Shown here in pieces: positions 21,214 to 28,916 of a stretch of DNA of 64,000 nt (the stretch's first letter is position 1; every line of letters starts with the position of its first letter). Origin of the DNA: Bog-532 sp963828445. GTDB lineage: Bacteria; Actinomycetota; Actinomycetes; Streptosporangiales; Streptosporangiaceae. The notes beneath the pieces were generated by a model. The model worked only from the letters and a program-made list of their open reading frames with translations, had not been told where the DNA came from and made no database searches. A program made the translations under genes and the position numbers. The DNA is taken from positions 339,449 to 403,448 of the forward strand of contig CAWHFP010000021.1 of assembly GCA_963828445.1 (NCBI GenBank), in the 5' to 3' direction.

Positions 21214-22152
21214 TCAGCGGCCGGCGGTCTCGAGGGCGTGAATGCCGGGGACCACCGAGACCAGGGCGTCCAGGGTGGCCTCGGTCCAGGGGCCCCGGCA
21301 GGCCAGCAGCACGTGATCGATGCCCAGCGCGGCCAGGTCGGCCAGGTGGGCCAGCAGGCCGGGCAGGGCCGCCCGGGGATCGTCGCCCTGGTCGAAGGGG
21401 CTGGCGATGGTCTTCTCGATCTCGGCGTAGTCCCGGCCCTCGGCCACGCAGTGCTGCCGCAGGACGCCCAGTTTGTGCTCGATGTTGTCGGCGAACTGGG
21501 ACCCGGGCAGGTCAAACAGGCTGCAGGCGTCGCCGTACCTGGCCACCAGGCGCAGCGTCTTCTTCTCGCCGCTGCCGCCGATCAGGATCGGCGGGTGCGG
21601 CCGCTGCAGCGAGTTGGGCGAGTTCAGGGGCCGGGCCAGGTCATAGTGCCGTCCCCGGAAGGGCGTCTCGTCGTCGCGCCACATCTGGTGGGCGATCTGC
21701 AACGCCTCTTCCAGGCGTTCGAACCGCTCGGCCAGGGGCGGGAACGGGATACCGAGGCCTTCGGCCTCGAAGGCGGTCCCGGGGCCGGCGGGCTCGGGGT
21801 TCCAGGGGGCACCGGCCCCGATCCCGAACACGGCCCGGCCGCCGCTGAGCACGTCCAGCGCGGTCACGGTCTTGAGCAGCACGCCCGGATGGCGGTAGGA
21901 CACCGACGTGACCAGGGTGCCCAGCGTGGCCCGCCGGGTCTGCCCGGCCAGGAAGCACAGGGTGGCGTAGGCCTCGGTGATGGGGGCTTCGGCGGGCTCG
22001 CCGGTGATACGGATCTGGAAGAAGTGGTCCATCACCCACAGGCTGTCGATACCGGCGTCGTCGGCGGTCCGGGCGATCCGGGCCACGGTCGGGCCGAAGT
22101 CGGCGAGCGGGACGGGCCAGGAAAAATTGCTGATGCTGATGCCGACCTTCAT
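21214..22152 (-). CDS. LLM-class flavin-dependent (F420-type) oxidoreductase
   Basis: Luciferase-like monooxygenase fold, 312 residues, of the kind that usually binds F420 in actinobacteria. It begins VGISISNFSWP and contains GIDSLWVMDHFFQI, LGTLVTSVSYRHPGVLLKTV, LSGGRAVFGIGAGAPWNP and the cofactor region HPPILIGGSGEKKTLRLVAR. The substrate is unknown. Its start codon overlaps, on the opposite strand, the first codon of the MarR remnant, leaving no room for a normal promoter between them. Confidence 0.88.
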   Translation of the reverse strand: MKVGISISNFSWPVPLADFGPTVARIARTADDAGIDSLWVMDHFFQIRITGEPAEAPITEAYATLCFLAGQTRRATLGTLVTSVSYRHPGVLLKTVTALDVLSGGRAVFGIGAGAPWNPEPAGPGTAFEAEGLGIPFPPLAERFERLEEALQIAHQMWRDDETPFRGRHYDLARPLNSPNSLQRPHPPILIGGSGEKKTLRLVARYGDACSLFDLPGSQFADNIEHKLGVLRQHCVAEGRDYAEIEKTIASPFDQGDDPRAALPGLLAHLADLAALGIDHVLLACRGPWTEATLDALVSVVPGIHALETAGR

Positions 22153-22478
22153 GGGGCGCTCCCGTGCGGTGGAGATCTTGCGCCGCCTGTGGGCCGAGGA
22201 CGGGCAGACTCCGGGTGAGATCGCCAGTCCTGGGCCTGGCGACTTCCACCGTGACCCGGGCCGCCACCCTAGCCACCGGGCTGCTGGCCCGGGAGCCCCA
22301 CGAGCGCGACCGGCGGCTGGTCCGGCTGCGGCTCACGACCCGGGGACGGGCCCTGGAAAAAGACATCGACGCCGAGATGGACCAGCTGACCGAGCGGGCG
22401 CTGGGGTCGTTCGGCCCGGACGAGCGGGCCGCGGTGGTGGCCGCGCTGGAAAAGATCCGGAGCAACCTGGGGGGTTAG
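22151..22478 (+). pseudogene. MarR-family regulator remnant
   Basis: The second half of a MarR winged helix is visible: RRLWAEDGQTPGEIA in one frame, then LGLATSTVTRAATLATGLL and EPHERDRRLVRLRLTTRGRA in the next. The frame changes near 22230. The first 40 or so residues of a normal MarR (dimerisation helix) are missing, and two residues are lacking inside the recognition region. The first possible codon, ATG at 22151, overlaps the start of the divergent oxidoreductase. I read it as a 5'-truncated, broken regulator that once controlled the neighbour. A read error could explain the frame change but not the missing N-terminus. Confidence 0.7.
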
Positions 22479-22510
22479 CCGGGCTGGGGGTCAGCCGGGG
22501 TCAACGGGGG

Positions 22511-25500
22511 TCAGCTGACGCAGGCCGGGCCGAGCAACTGCTTGAGGTCACCGAGCAGGGCCGGGGAGTTGGACACCCGGAACTTGTCGTCCAGGCGGAC
22601 CACGGTGGTGCGCTGGTTACCCTTCAGCCTCAGGTGCACCTCGGTGGTGCCCGCGTGGGTCATCAGCACCTCTTTGAGCTGCTCCACCACCGGCGGGACG
22701 CACCGGGTGTAGGGCATCGACACCACGAAAGGGCCGCCGTCACTGGTGGTCATGTCCGGGACGGTGACGTCCATGGCGATCAGCTTGGGCACGTCGTCGC
22801 GCCGGTCGATCCGGCCCTTGACCGTGATGATCGCGTCCTCGGCGATCGACGTCGCGTACAGCTGGTAGGTGGCCGGGAAGAACAGCACCTCGATGGCGCC
22901 GCCCAGGTCCTCCAGGCTGGCCGCGGCCCACGGATTGCCCTGCTTGGTCACCTTGCGGGTGACGCCGGACAAGATGCCCGCCACCTTGACCACCTGGCCG
23001 CCGTCCCGGCCGCCGCCGGAGGGCCGCGGCTGGTCACCAGGCTCTTCGGCGGTGAGGTCGGCCAGGGTGCAGTCGGCCTCCCGGGCCAGCAGGTGCTCCA
23101 GGCCCAGCAGCGGGTGGTCGGAGACGTACAGGCCGAGCATGTCGCGTTCGAAGCTGAGCCGGGTGGACTTGTCCCAGTCGTCGCCCTCGGGGATCGGCAC
23201 GTCGAAGAAGGCCTCGGTCTCTTCGTCCCCGCCGAACAGCGAGTCCTGGCCGATGGCTTCGTTGCGCTTGATGTCGATGACCGAGTCGACGGCCTGCTCG
23301 TGCACCATGACCAGGCCCTTGCGGGGGTGGCCGAACGAGTCGAACGCGCCCGCCTTGATCAGCGACTCGATGACCCGCTTGTTGCAGACCACGGTCGGGA
23401 CCTTGCGGAGGAAGTCGGAGAAGCTGGTGAACGCGCCCTTGGACTTGCGGGTGGCCACGATCGCGTCGACCACGTTGACGCCCACGTTGCGGACGGCGGC
23501 CATGCCGAACCGGACGTCCTCCCCCACCGCGGTGAAGGTGGCCACCGACTCGTTCACGTCCGGCGGCAGCACCTTGATCCGCATCCGGCGGCACTCGTTC
23601 AGGTACAGCGCGGACTTGTCCTTGTCGTCGCCGACGCTGGTGAGCAGGGCCGCCATGTACTCGGGCGCGTAGTTGGCCTTGAGGTAGGCGGTCCAGTAGG
23701 ACACCAGCCCGTAGCCGGCCGTGTGGGCCTTGTTGAAGGCGTAGCCGGAGAACGGCACCAGCACGTCCCAGACGGCCTGGATGGCCCGGTCGGAGTAGCC
23801 GCGTTCCTTGCAACCCTGCTGGAACGGGACGAACTCCTTGTCCAGGATCTCCTTCTTCTTCTTGCCCATGGCCCGGCGCAGCAGGTCGGCCTGGCCGAGC
23901 GAGTACCCGGCCAGGATCTGGGCGGCCTTCTGCACCTGCTCCTGGTACACGATCAGGCCGTAGGTGGGCTCGAGGATCTCCCGCAGCGGCTCTTCCAGCT
24001 CGGGGTGGATGGGCGTGATGTCCTGCTGGCCGTTCTTGCGCAGGGCGTAGTTGGTGTGCGAGTTCACGCCCATCGGGCCCGGCCGGTACAGGGCCAGCAC
24101 GGCGGAGATGTCCTCGAAGTTGTCGGGCTTCATCAGCCGCAGCAGCGACCGCATGGGGCCGCCGTCCAGCTGGAACACGCCCAGGGTGTCGCCCCGGCCG
24201 AGCAGCTCGTAGGCCGCCTTGTCGTCCAGCTCCAGGTCGAGCAGGTTGATCTTGGTGCCGCGGTTCTTCTCGATCGCGGCCACCGCGTCGGCCATGATCG
24301 TGAGGTTCCGCAGGCCCAGGAAGTCCATCTTGAGCAGGCCGAGGCCCTCGCAGGTCGGGTAGTCGAACTGCGTGATGACCGCGCCGTCGGAGTGCCGGGT
24401 CCAGACCGGGATGTGGTCGGTGATGGTCTCGGCGCTCATGATCACGCCGGCCGCGTGCACGCCGGGCTGGCGGATCAGGCCCTCGATACCCCGGGCCTTG
24501 TCGATGACCTGCTTGATCTCGGCCTCGGACTCGTACAGCTGGCGCAGCTCGCCGGCCTCGTTGTACCGGGGGTGGTCGGAGTCGAAGATCCCGGACAGCG
24601 GGATGTCCTTGCCCATCACCGCGGCCGGGAAGGCCTTGGTGATCCGGTCGCCCAGCGCGTAGGGGAAGCCGAGCACGCGGGTGGAGTCCTTGATCGCGGC
24701 CTTGGCCTTGATCGTGCCGTAGGTGACGATCTGCGCGACCTTGTCCGAGCCCCACTTCTCGGTCACGTAGCGGATGACGTCGGCCCGCCCACGTTCGTCG
24801 AAGTCCACGTCGATGTCGGGCATGGACACGCGCTCGGGGTTGAGGAACCGCTCGAAGATGAGCCCGTGCGGGAGCGGGTCCAGGTCGGTGATGCCCATCG
24901 CGTAGGCCACCAGCGACCCGGCCGCGGAACCACGGCCGGGGCCGACGGCCACGCCGTGGTTCTTGGCCCACATGATGAAGTCGGACACGACCAGGAAGTA
25001 GGCCGGGAACCCCATCTGGCAGATGATGTCGATCTCGTAGCTGGCCTGCCGCTTGTGCTCCTCGTCGTAGCCGTCGGGGAAGCGGCGGTCCATGCCCTTC
25101 CAGACCTCGGCCCGGAACAGGTCGGCCTCGCTGTCAAAGCCGTCGGGGATGGGGAACCGCGGCATGAGGTTGACGAAGTCGAACATGCCGGAGGTGTCGA
25201 CCCGGTCCGCGATGAGGAGCTGGCTGTTCCGGCAGCCCTCCTGCCAGATGTCCGAGCTGTCACCCGAGTACATCTCGGCGGCGGACTTGATGTAGTAGCC
25301 GCTGCCGTCGAACCGGAAGCGGTCCGCGTCGGCCAGGGTCTTGCCGGTCTGGATGCACAGCAGCAGGTCGTGACTGACCGAGTCGGATTCCCGGGTGTAG
25401 TGGGAGTCGTTGGTCACGACCGGCGGGATGTTGAGCTTCTTGCCGATCTCGACCAGGCCGTCGCGGACCCGGCGCTCGATGTCCAGGCCGTGGTCCATCA

Positions 25501-26083
25501 GCTCCAGGAAGTAGTTCTCCTTGCCGAAGATCTCCTGGTACTCGGCGGCGGACCGGAGGGCCTGGTCGAACTGGCCGAGCCGGAGCCGGGTCTGCAGCTC
25601 GCCGGACGGGCACCCGGTGGAGGCCATCAGGCCCTCGGCGTGCTCGGCCAGGATCTCCTTGTCCATCCGCGGCCACTTGACCAGCCAGCCCTCGGCGTAG
25701 GAGCGGGAGGACAGCTTGAACAGGTTGTGCAGGCCGGTCCGGTCCCGGGCCCAGATGGTCTTGTGCAGGTAGGCGCCGCTGGCCGAGACGTCGTCCTTCT
25801 TCTGGTGCGGCTGGCCCCAGAGAATGCGCTTGGTGTTGGTGCGGTGCTCGGGGGCCACGTAGGCCTCGATCCCGATGACCGGGGTGATGCCCGCGTCCTT
25901 GGCCTGCCGGTGGAACTCGGCCGCGCCGTACATGTTCCCGTGGTCGGTCATGGCCACGTGGGTCATGCCCTGCCGCTCGACCTCTTTGAACAGCTCCTTG
26001 AGGCGGGCCGCGCCGTCCAGCATGGAGTACTCGGTATGCACATGGAGGTGTGCGTACGGCTGACGGGTCGCGGATTCCGCCAT
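22511..26083 (-). CDS. dnaE: DNA polymerase III alpha subunit
   Basis: Replicative polymerase DnaE1, 1190 residues. The N-terminal PHP domain begins YAHLHVHTEYSMLDG. The C-family polymerase core follows, with GRGSAAGSLVAYAMG and catalytic aspartates in MPDIDVDFDERGR at about residues 420-430. Next come the helix-hairpin-helix part (YGLVSYWTAYLKANY) and an OB fold near the C-terminus (VKVAGILSGVTRKVTKQGNP). The start MAESATRQPYAHLH has an AAGGAGG ribosome site; a longer frame upstream has no homology. It works in the chromosomal replisome with the beta clamp. The frame is intact. Confidence 0.98.
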   Translation of the reverse strand: MAESATRQPYAHLHVHTEYSMLDGAARLKELFKEVERQGMTHVAMTDHGNMYGAAEFHRQAKDAGITPVIGIEAYVAPEHRTNTKRILWGQPHQKKDDVSASGAYLHKTIWARDRTGLHNLFKLSSRSYAEGWLVKWPRMDKEILAEHAEGLMASTGCPSGELQTRLRLGQFDQALRSAAEYQEIFGKENYFLELMDHGLDIERRVRDGLVEIGKKLNIPPVVTNDSHYTRESDSVSHDLLLCIQTGKTLADADRFRFDGSGYYIKSAAEMYSGDSSDIWQEGCRNSQLLIADRVDTSGMFDFVNLMPRFPIPDGFDSEADLFRAEVWKGMDRRFPDGYDEEHKRQASYEIDIICQMGFPAYFLVVSDFIMWAKNHGVAVGPGRGSAAGSLVAYAMGITDLDPLPHGLIFERFLNPERVSMPDIDVDFDERGRADVIRYVTEKWGSDKVAQIVTYGTIKAKAAIKDSTRVLGFPYALGDRITKAFPAAVMGKDIPLSGIFDSDHPRYNEAGELRQLYESEAEIKQVIDKARGIEGLIRQPGVHAAGVIMSAETITDHIPVWTRHSDGAVITQFDYPTCEGLGLLKMDFLGLRNLTIMADAVAAIEKNRGTKINLLDLELDDKAAYELLGRGDTLGVFQLDGGPMRSLLRLMKPDNFEDISAVLALYRPGPMGVNSHTNYALRKNGQQDITPIHPELEEPLREILEPTYGLIVYQEQVQKAAQILAGYSLGQADLLRRAMGKKKKEILDKEFVPFQQGCKERGYSDRAIQAVWDVLVPFSGYAFNKAHTAGYGLVSYWTAYLKANYAPEYMAALLTSVGDDKDKSALYLNECRRMRIKVLPPDVNESVATFTAVGEDVRFGMAAVRNVGVNVVDAIVATRKSKGAFTSFSDFLRKVPTVVCNKRVIESLIKAGAFDSFGHPRKGLVMVHEQAVDSVIDIKRNEAIGQDSLFGGDEETEAFFDVPIPEGDDWDKSTRLSFERDMLGLYVSDHPLLGLEHLLAREADCTLADLTAEEPGDQPRPSGGGRDGGQVVKVAGILSGVTRKVTKQGNPWAAASLEDLGGAIEVLFFPATYQLYATSIAEDAIITVKGRIDRRDDVPKLIAMDVTVPDMTTSDGGPFVVSMPYTRCVPPVVEQLKEVLMTHAGTTEVHLRLKGNQRTTVVRLDDKFRVSNSPALLGDLKQLLGPACVS

Positions 26084-26448
26084 GGGCTGAGCCGCCTCCT
26101 TCTGGCATCGGTCTGCCGTGCCTCGGGCATGCTTCGCAGAGCCCGGAAGTGGCCGGGTGCTGGGCCCTGGCCGGGGCCCGGCGCCGGGGGTCACGCGGGC
26201 GTGCGTCGTGCTTACCGAACGGTTCCGGGGGGAAGGCGGCACATGTCGCACCTCGCCGTTGACCTGCTCCGTCAGTGCGGCGGAGCGTCGCCGGTGAGGC
26301 GAACTTTCCGCCTCGAGGGGACCGTGCCGACCCGGTGAACCGAGCCTACATCGCCGGGCCTGGTCCCCGGCTCCCCACACGCCGGAGGCGCGCGGAAAGG
26401 AGCGGGATTTCCGGTTCGTCCGGCGGCCGGCTGACCCGGTCTACCCGG
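26084..26448. other. 365-base gap between rluD and dnaE
   Basis: No gene is supported. The stretch must hold the dnaE promoter and leader, but no convincing -35/-10 pair is seen. At the rluD end, GCTGACC (26430-26436) pairs with GGTCAGC (26447-26453) in a 7-bp stem that includes the rluD stop codon, a weak terminator candidate. Runs of GGCCCTGGCCGGGGCCCGG near 26175 could fold strongly. Confidence 0.4.
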
Positions 26449-27374
26449 TCAGCTCTCCGCGCGCAGGACGTCGAGGGCGTGCTGGAGATCGTCCGGGTAG
26501 TCGCTGCGGAATTCGACCCAGCGGCCGTCCACCGGATGGTGGAACGCCAGGCTGACCGCGTGCAGCCACTGCCGGTGCAGGCCGAGGTGGCCGGCGAGCA
26601 CCGGGTCGGCCCCGTACAGCAGGTCACCCACGCAGGGATGCCGGATCGCCGACATGTGCACCCGGATCTGGTGGGTCCGCCCGGTCTCCAGCCCGACGTC
26701 GACCAGGCTGGCGCCGCGGAACGCCTCCATCGTGTCGTAATGGGTCACGCTGGCGCGGCCGTCAGCCACCACCGCGAACCGGCCGTCGCCGGACGGGTGC
26801 CGCCCGATCGGGGCGTCGATGGTGCCGCGCAGCGGGTCCGGATGACCCTGGACCAGGGCGTGGTAGCGCTTTTCGACCTCGCGCTCCCGGAACGCCCGCT
26901 TGAGCGCGCTGTAGGCGTGCTCGCTCTTGGCCACCACCATCGAGCCGGTGGTGTTGGCGTCCAGCCGGTGCACGATGCCCTGCCGCTCGGCCGCGCCGCT
27001 GGTGGCGATGGTGTGCCCGCTGGCCTGGAGGCCGCCGATCACGGTCGGGCCCGACCAGCCCGGCGCCGGGTGCGCGGCCACGCCGATCGGCTTGTTCACC
27101 ACGATGATGTCGTCGTCCTCGAACGTCACCGTCAGCCCTTCGACGGCGCGCGGCGGCTCCACCGGCCGGGGCGCGGGCAGCGTCACCTCCAGCGGATCTC
27201 CCGCCGTGACCCGGTCCGACTTGGCGGCCGGCGGCCGTCGACCAGGACGTTGCCTTCGCTGATGAGCTCGGCGGCCCGGGACCGGGACAGGCCGAACATC
27301 CGGGCCAGCGCCGCGTCCAGGCGTTCGCCGTCGAGCCCGTCAGGCACCGGCAGATAACGCTGATCCGCCGTCAT
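26449..27374 (-). CDS. rluD: RluD-type 23S rRNA pseudouridine synthase (frameshifted)
   Basis: Ribosomal large subunit pseudouridine synthase of the RluA/RluD family. The N-terminal S4 RNA-binding domain (LDGERLDAALARMFGLSRSR, ISEGNVLVDG) is in one frame. The catalytic domain, with the active aspartate in IVHRLDANTTGSMVV and GLETGRTHQIRVHM, is in the next. The break is near 27230, where one missing base would restore VLVDGR-AAKSDRV. The total length is two over a multiple of three. The first codon lies inside the end of lspA (35-base overlap), so the two are translationally linked. The break may be a read error. Confidence 0.87.
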
Positions 27375-28068
27375 CGGTACCCTTCGGCTCTGATTCTGGC
27401 GCTGGCTGAGCTGGCGCTGGCTGAGCTGGCGCTGGCTGAGCTGGCGCCTGCCCGGCCGGCGCAGGCTCGGCGGTGCGTGATTCCCTGGTGCCGTCCATGC
27501 GCAGGCCCAGGATGGCCAGCAGCACGGCGAGGACCCCGCCGCAGACGATGGCCGAGTCGGCCAGGTTGAACACGGGCCAGTGCGGCAGCTCGATCCAGTC
27601 GACCACGTCGCCGCGGAACAGCCCCGGCGCCCGGAAGATGCGGTCCGACAGGTTGCCGGTGGCCCCGCCCAGCAGCAGGCCGAGCGTGATCGCCCACGGC
27701 AGGCTGCGCAGCTTGCGGGCGGTGCGCAGGATGTAGACGATCACGACCGCGGCGATCACCGTGAACACGATGGTGGCCGACGTGCCGATGCTGAAGGCGG
27801 CCCCGCTGTTGCGCAGCAGGAGCAGGGTCAGGAAGCCGCCCAGCAGCCGGATGGGCGCGTGGTGGGCCAGTTCGTGGACCACGACGATCTTGGTCACCAC
27901 GTCCAGGGCCAGCACGAACAAGGCGACACCGATCACCACCGGGAGCTTGCGCCCCCGGACCGGCTCGGTGGGACCGGGGGCCTCGGCGGAATCGGGGGTC
28001 GCGGCGGAACCGGGGGGGACGGACGGCTCGGACCCGTTGCCTACCGTCGCTCTTCGCGCTGCTTGCAC
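27340..28068 (-). CDS. lspA: Lipoprotein signal peptidase with proline-rich tail
   Basis: Signal peptidase II, an inner-membrane aspartic protease that cleaves lipoprotein signals after lipid attachment. Four membrane helices are seen, with the two catalytic aspartates in GGATGNLSDRIF and VFNLADSAIV. The N-terminal 45 residues are a Pro/Ser/Thr-rich cytosolic lead. The C-terminus carries an APAQP repeat tail encoded by a 15-bp tandem repeat. The GTG at 28068 overlaps the end of the dksA-like gene by 28 bases; an ATG further upstream would lie deeper in that gene. It needs Lgt-modified substrates, notable because the lgt-like gene of this window looks inactive. Confidence 0.93.
   Translation of the reverse strand: MQAARRATVGNGSEPSVPPGSAATPDSAEAPGPTEPVRGRKLPVVIGVALFVLALDVVTKIVVVHELAHHAPIRLLGGFLTLLLLRNSGAAFSIGTSATIVFTVIAAVVIVYILRTARKLRSLPWAITLGLLLGGATGNLSDRIFRAPGLFRGDVVDWIELPHWPVFNLADSAIVCGGVLAVLLAILGLRMDGTRESRTAEPAPAGQAPAQPAPAQPAPAQPAPESEPKGTDDGGSALSAGA
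27396..27446. repeat. 15-bp tandem repeat inside lspA
   Basis: Three exact copies of a 15-base unit, CTGGCGCTGGCTGAG on the plus strand, run from 27396 to 27440, with a partial fourth copy. Read on the coding strand they encode APAQP repeats at the end of LspA. Tandem repeats of this kind can change copy number between strains without breaking the frame. Confidence 0.85.
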
Positions 28069-28457
28069 GTGACGCAGAGTACCGCGCGCGGGAACGCCAT
28101 CAGCCGGGCCTTGCCAATGGGCTCGCCGCAGGAGTCGCACACTCCGTATGATCCCGCATCGATCCGCGCCAGTGCCTTCTCGGTCTGCTCCAGCAGGTCG
28201 CGGGCCTTGGTGGTCGCGGCGTACTCGGCGTCCCGCTCGAAGGTCTTGACCCCGACGTCGGCCTCGTCGTCGCCGGCGTCCCGCAGACCGTTGTCCAGCC
28301 GCTCGGCGATCTGCGCCTCGGCCTGGGCGAGGTCCGCCCGCAGCCCGGCGGCGTCTTCCTCGAGCGACTGCCGGACCTCGGCGAGCTCAGCCCCGGTCCA
28401 CGGATCTTCTCCGGGACGTACTGGAAGAGCGGCTTCGGAACGCGGGGCAGTGGCCAT
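28041..28457 (-). CDS. DksA/TraR-family zinc-finger protein
   Basis: A 138-residue protein with a coiled-coil region (LEEDAAGLRADLAQAEAQIA) and a C4 zinc finger at the C-terminus: YGVCDSCGEPIGKARL, then AVLCVTCK. It belongs to the TraR/DksA type that binds RNA polymerase through the secondary channel. The ATG has a GGGAGG ribosome site. A possible promoter on this strand is the TTGACC at 28507-28502, but the spacing to a -10 is not ideal. It is followed by lspA with overlap. Confidence 0.9.
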   Translation of the reverse strand: MATAPRSEAALPVRPGEDPWTGAELAEVRQSLEEDAAGLRADLAQAEAQIAERLDNGLRDAGDDEADVGVKTFERDAEYAATTKARDLLEQTEKALARIDAGSYGVCDSCGEPIGKARLMAFPRAVLCVTCKQREERR

Positions 28458-28640
28458 CTCGCGCCTCCCACGACGGGCAATAGATGATCATGAATGTGAA
28501 CGGTCAACGGAGAATAAGCTGCTGCCGCGCACCTCTGCAAATAAGATTTCGGCGCCCGGCCGCAGACGGATGCACCGGCCAGCAACAAGGTGCCCACTAT
28601 CCAGGCCTCTCATCCCCCGGCTTCGGATATTCTTGAAGCC
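28458..28640. other. Divergent promoter zone, dksA-like gene / ileS leader
   Basis: There is no gene here. The stretch is less GC-rich than its surroundings. It includes TTGACC (minus strand, 28507-28502) pointing to the dksA-like gene and TATTCT (about 28628-28633, plus strand) that could be the -10 of the ileS leader transcript. Neither has a full partner element at ideal spacing, so promoters are likely but not fixed. Confidence 0.35.
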
Positions 28641-28916
28641 TGCACGGTGCTGAAGGGGACAGCTGCCGCTGACCGCCTGCCAGGAGCGAGCCGGGGATGG
28701 TGTGAGCCCGGCGGCCAGGCCCAGCGGACCAGATCACCCCGGAGCCGCCGGAAGAACCGCCCCAGCGAATTCGCCTGAGGACCAGTAGACCCGGCCGCAG
28801 AAATCCTCGAGTGGGCCGTCGCCGGCCAAGGAGGGTGGTACCGCGGGGCCGCCGCAGCGAGCGGGGTCTCGTCCCTCTGGCAACGTCGTATCTGTCCTTG
28901 CTGGAGGCACCCCATC
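28641..28916 (+). promoter_or_regulatory. T-box leader of ileS
   Basis: The canonical T-box sequence AGGGTGGTACCGCGG is present at 28832-28846, and its partner CGTCCCT lies at 28870-28876. The two form the conserved antiterminator/antisequestrator helix that binds the free CCA end of uncharged tRNA. A possible isoleucine specifier ATC lies at 28733-28735 in the upstream stem region. The ribosome site GGAGG (28903-28907) is 27 bases after the helix and no terminator hairpin with a T-run is seen. A translational switch, as known for actinobacterial ileS leaders, is therefore more likely than transcription attenuation. The 5' end of the leader is approximate. Confidence 0.9.

Noticed and set aside
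26084..26380. Possible 99-residue N-terminal extension of DnaE
   Set aside because: The extension has no homology, the PHP domain begins right after the internal ATG, and that ATG has a strong ribosome site.
27371..27697. Alternative frame with SSASA repeats over lspA
   Set aside because: It is the 15-bp tandem repeat read out of frame; the LspA frame has the catalytic motifs.
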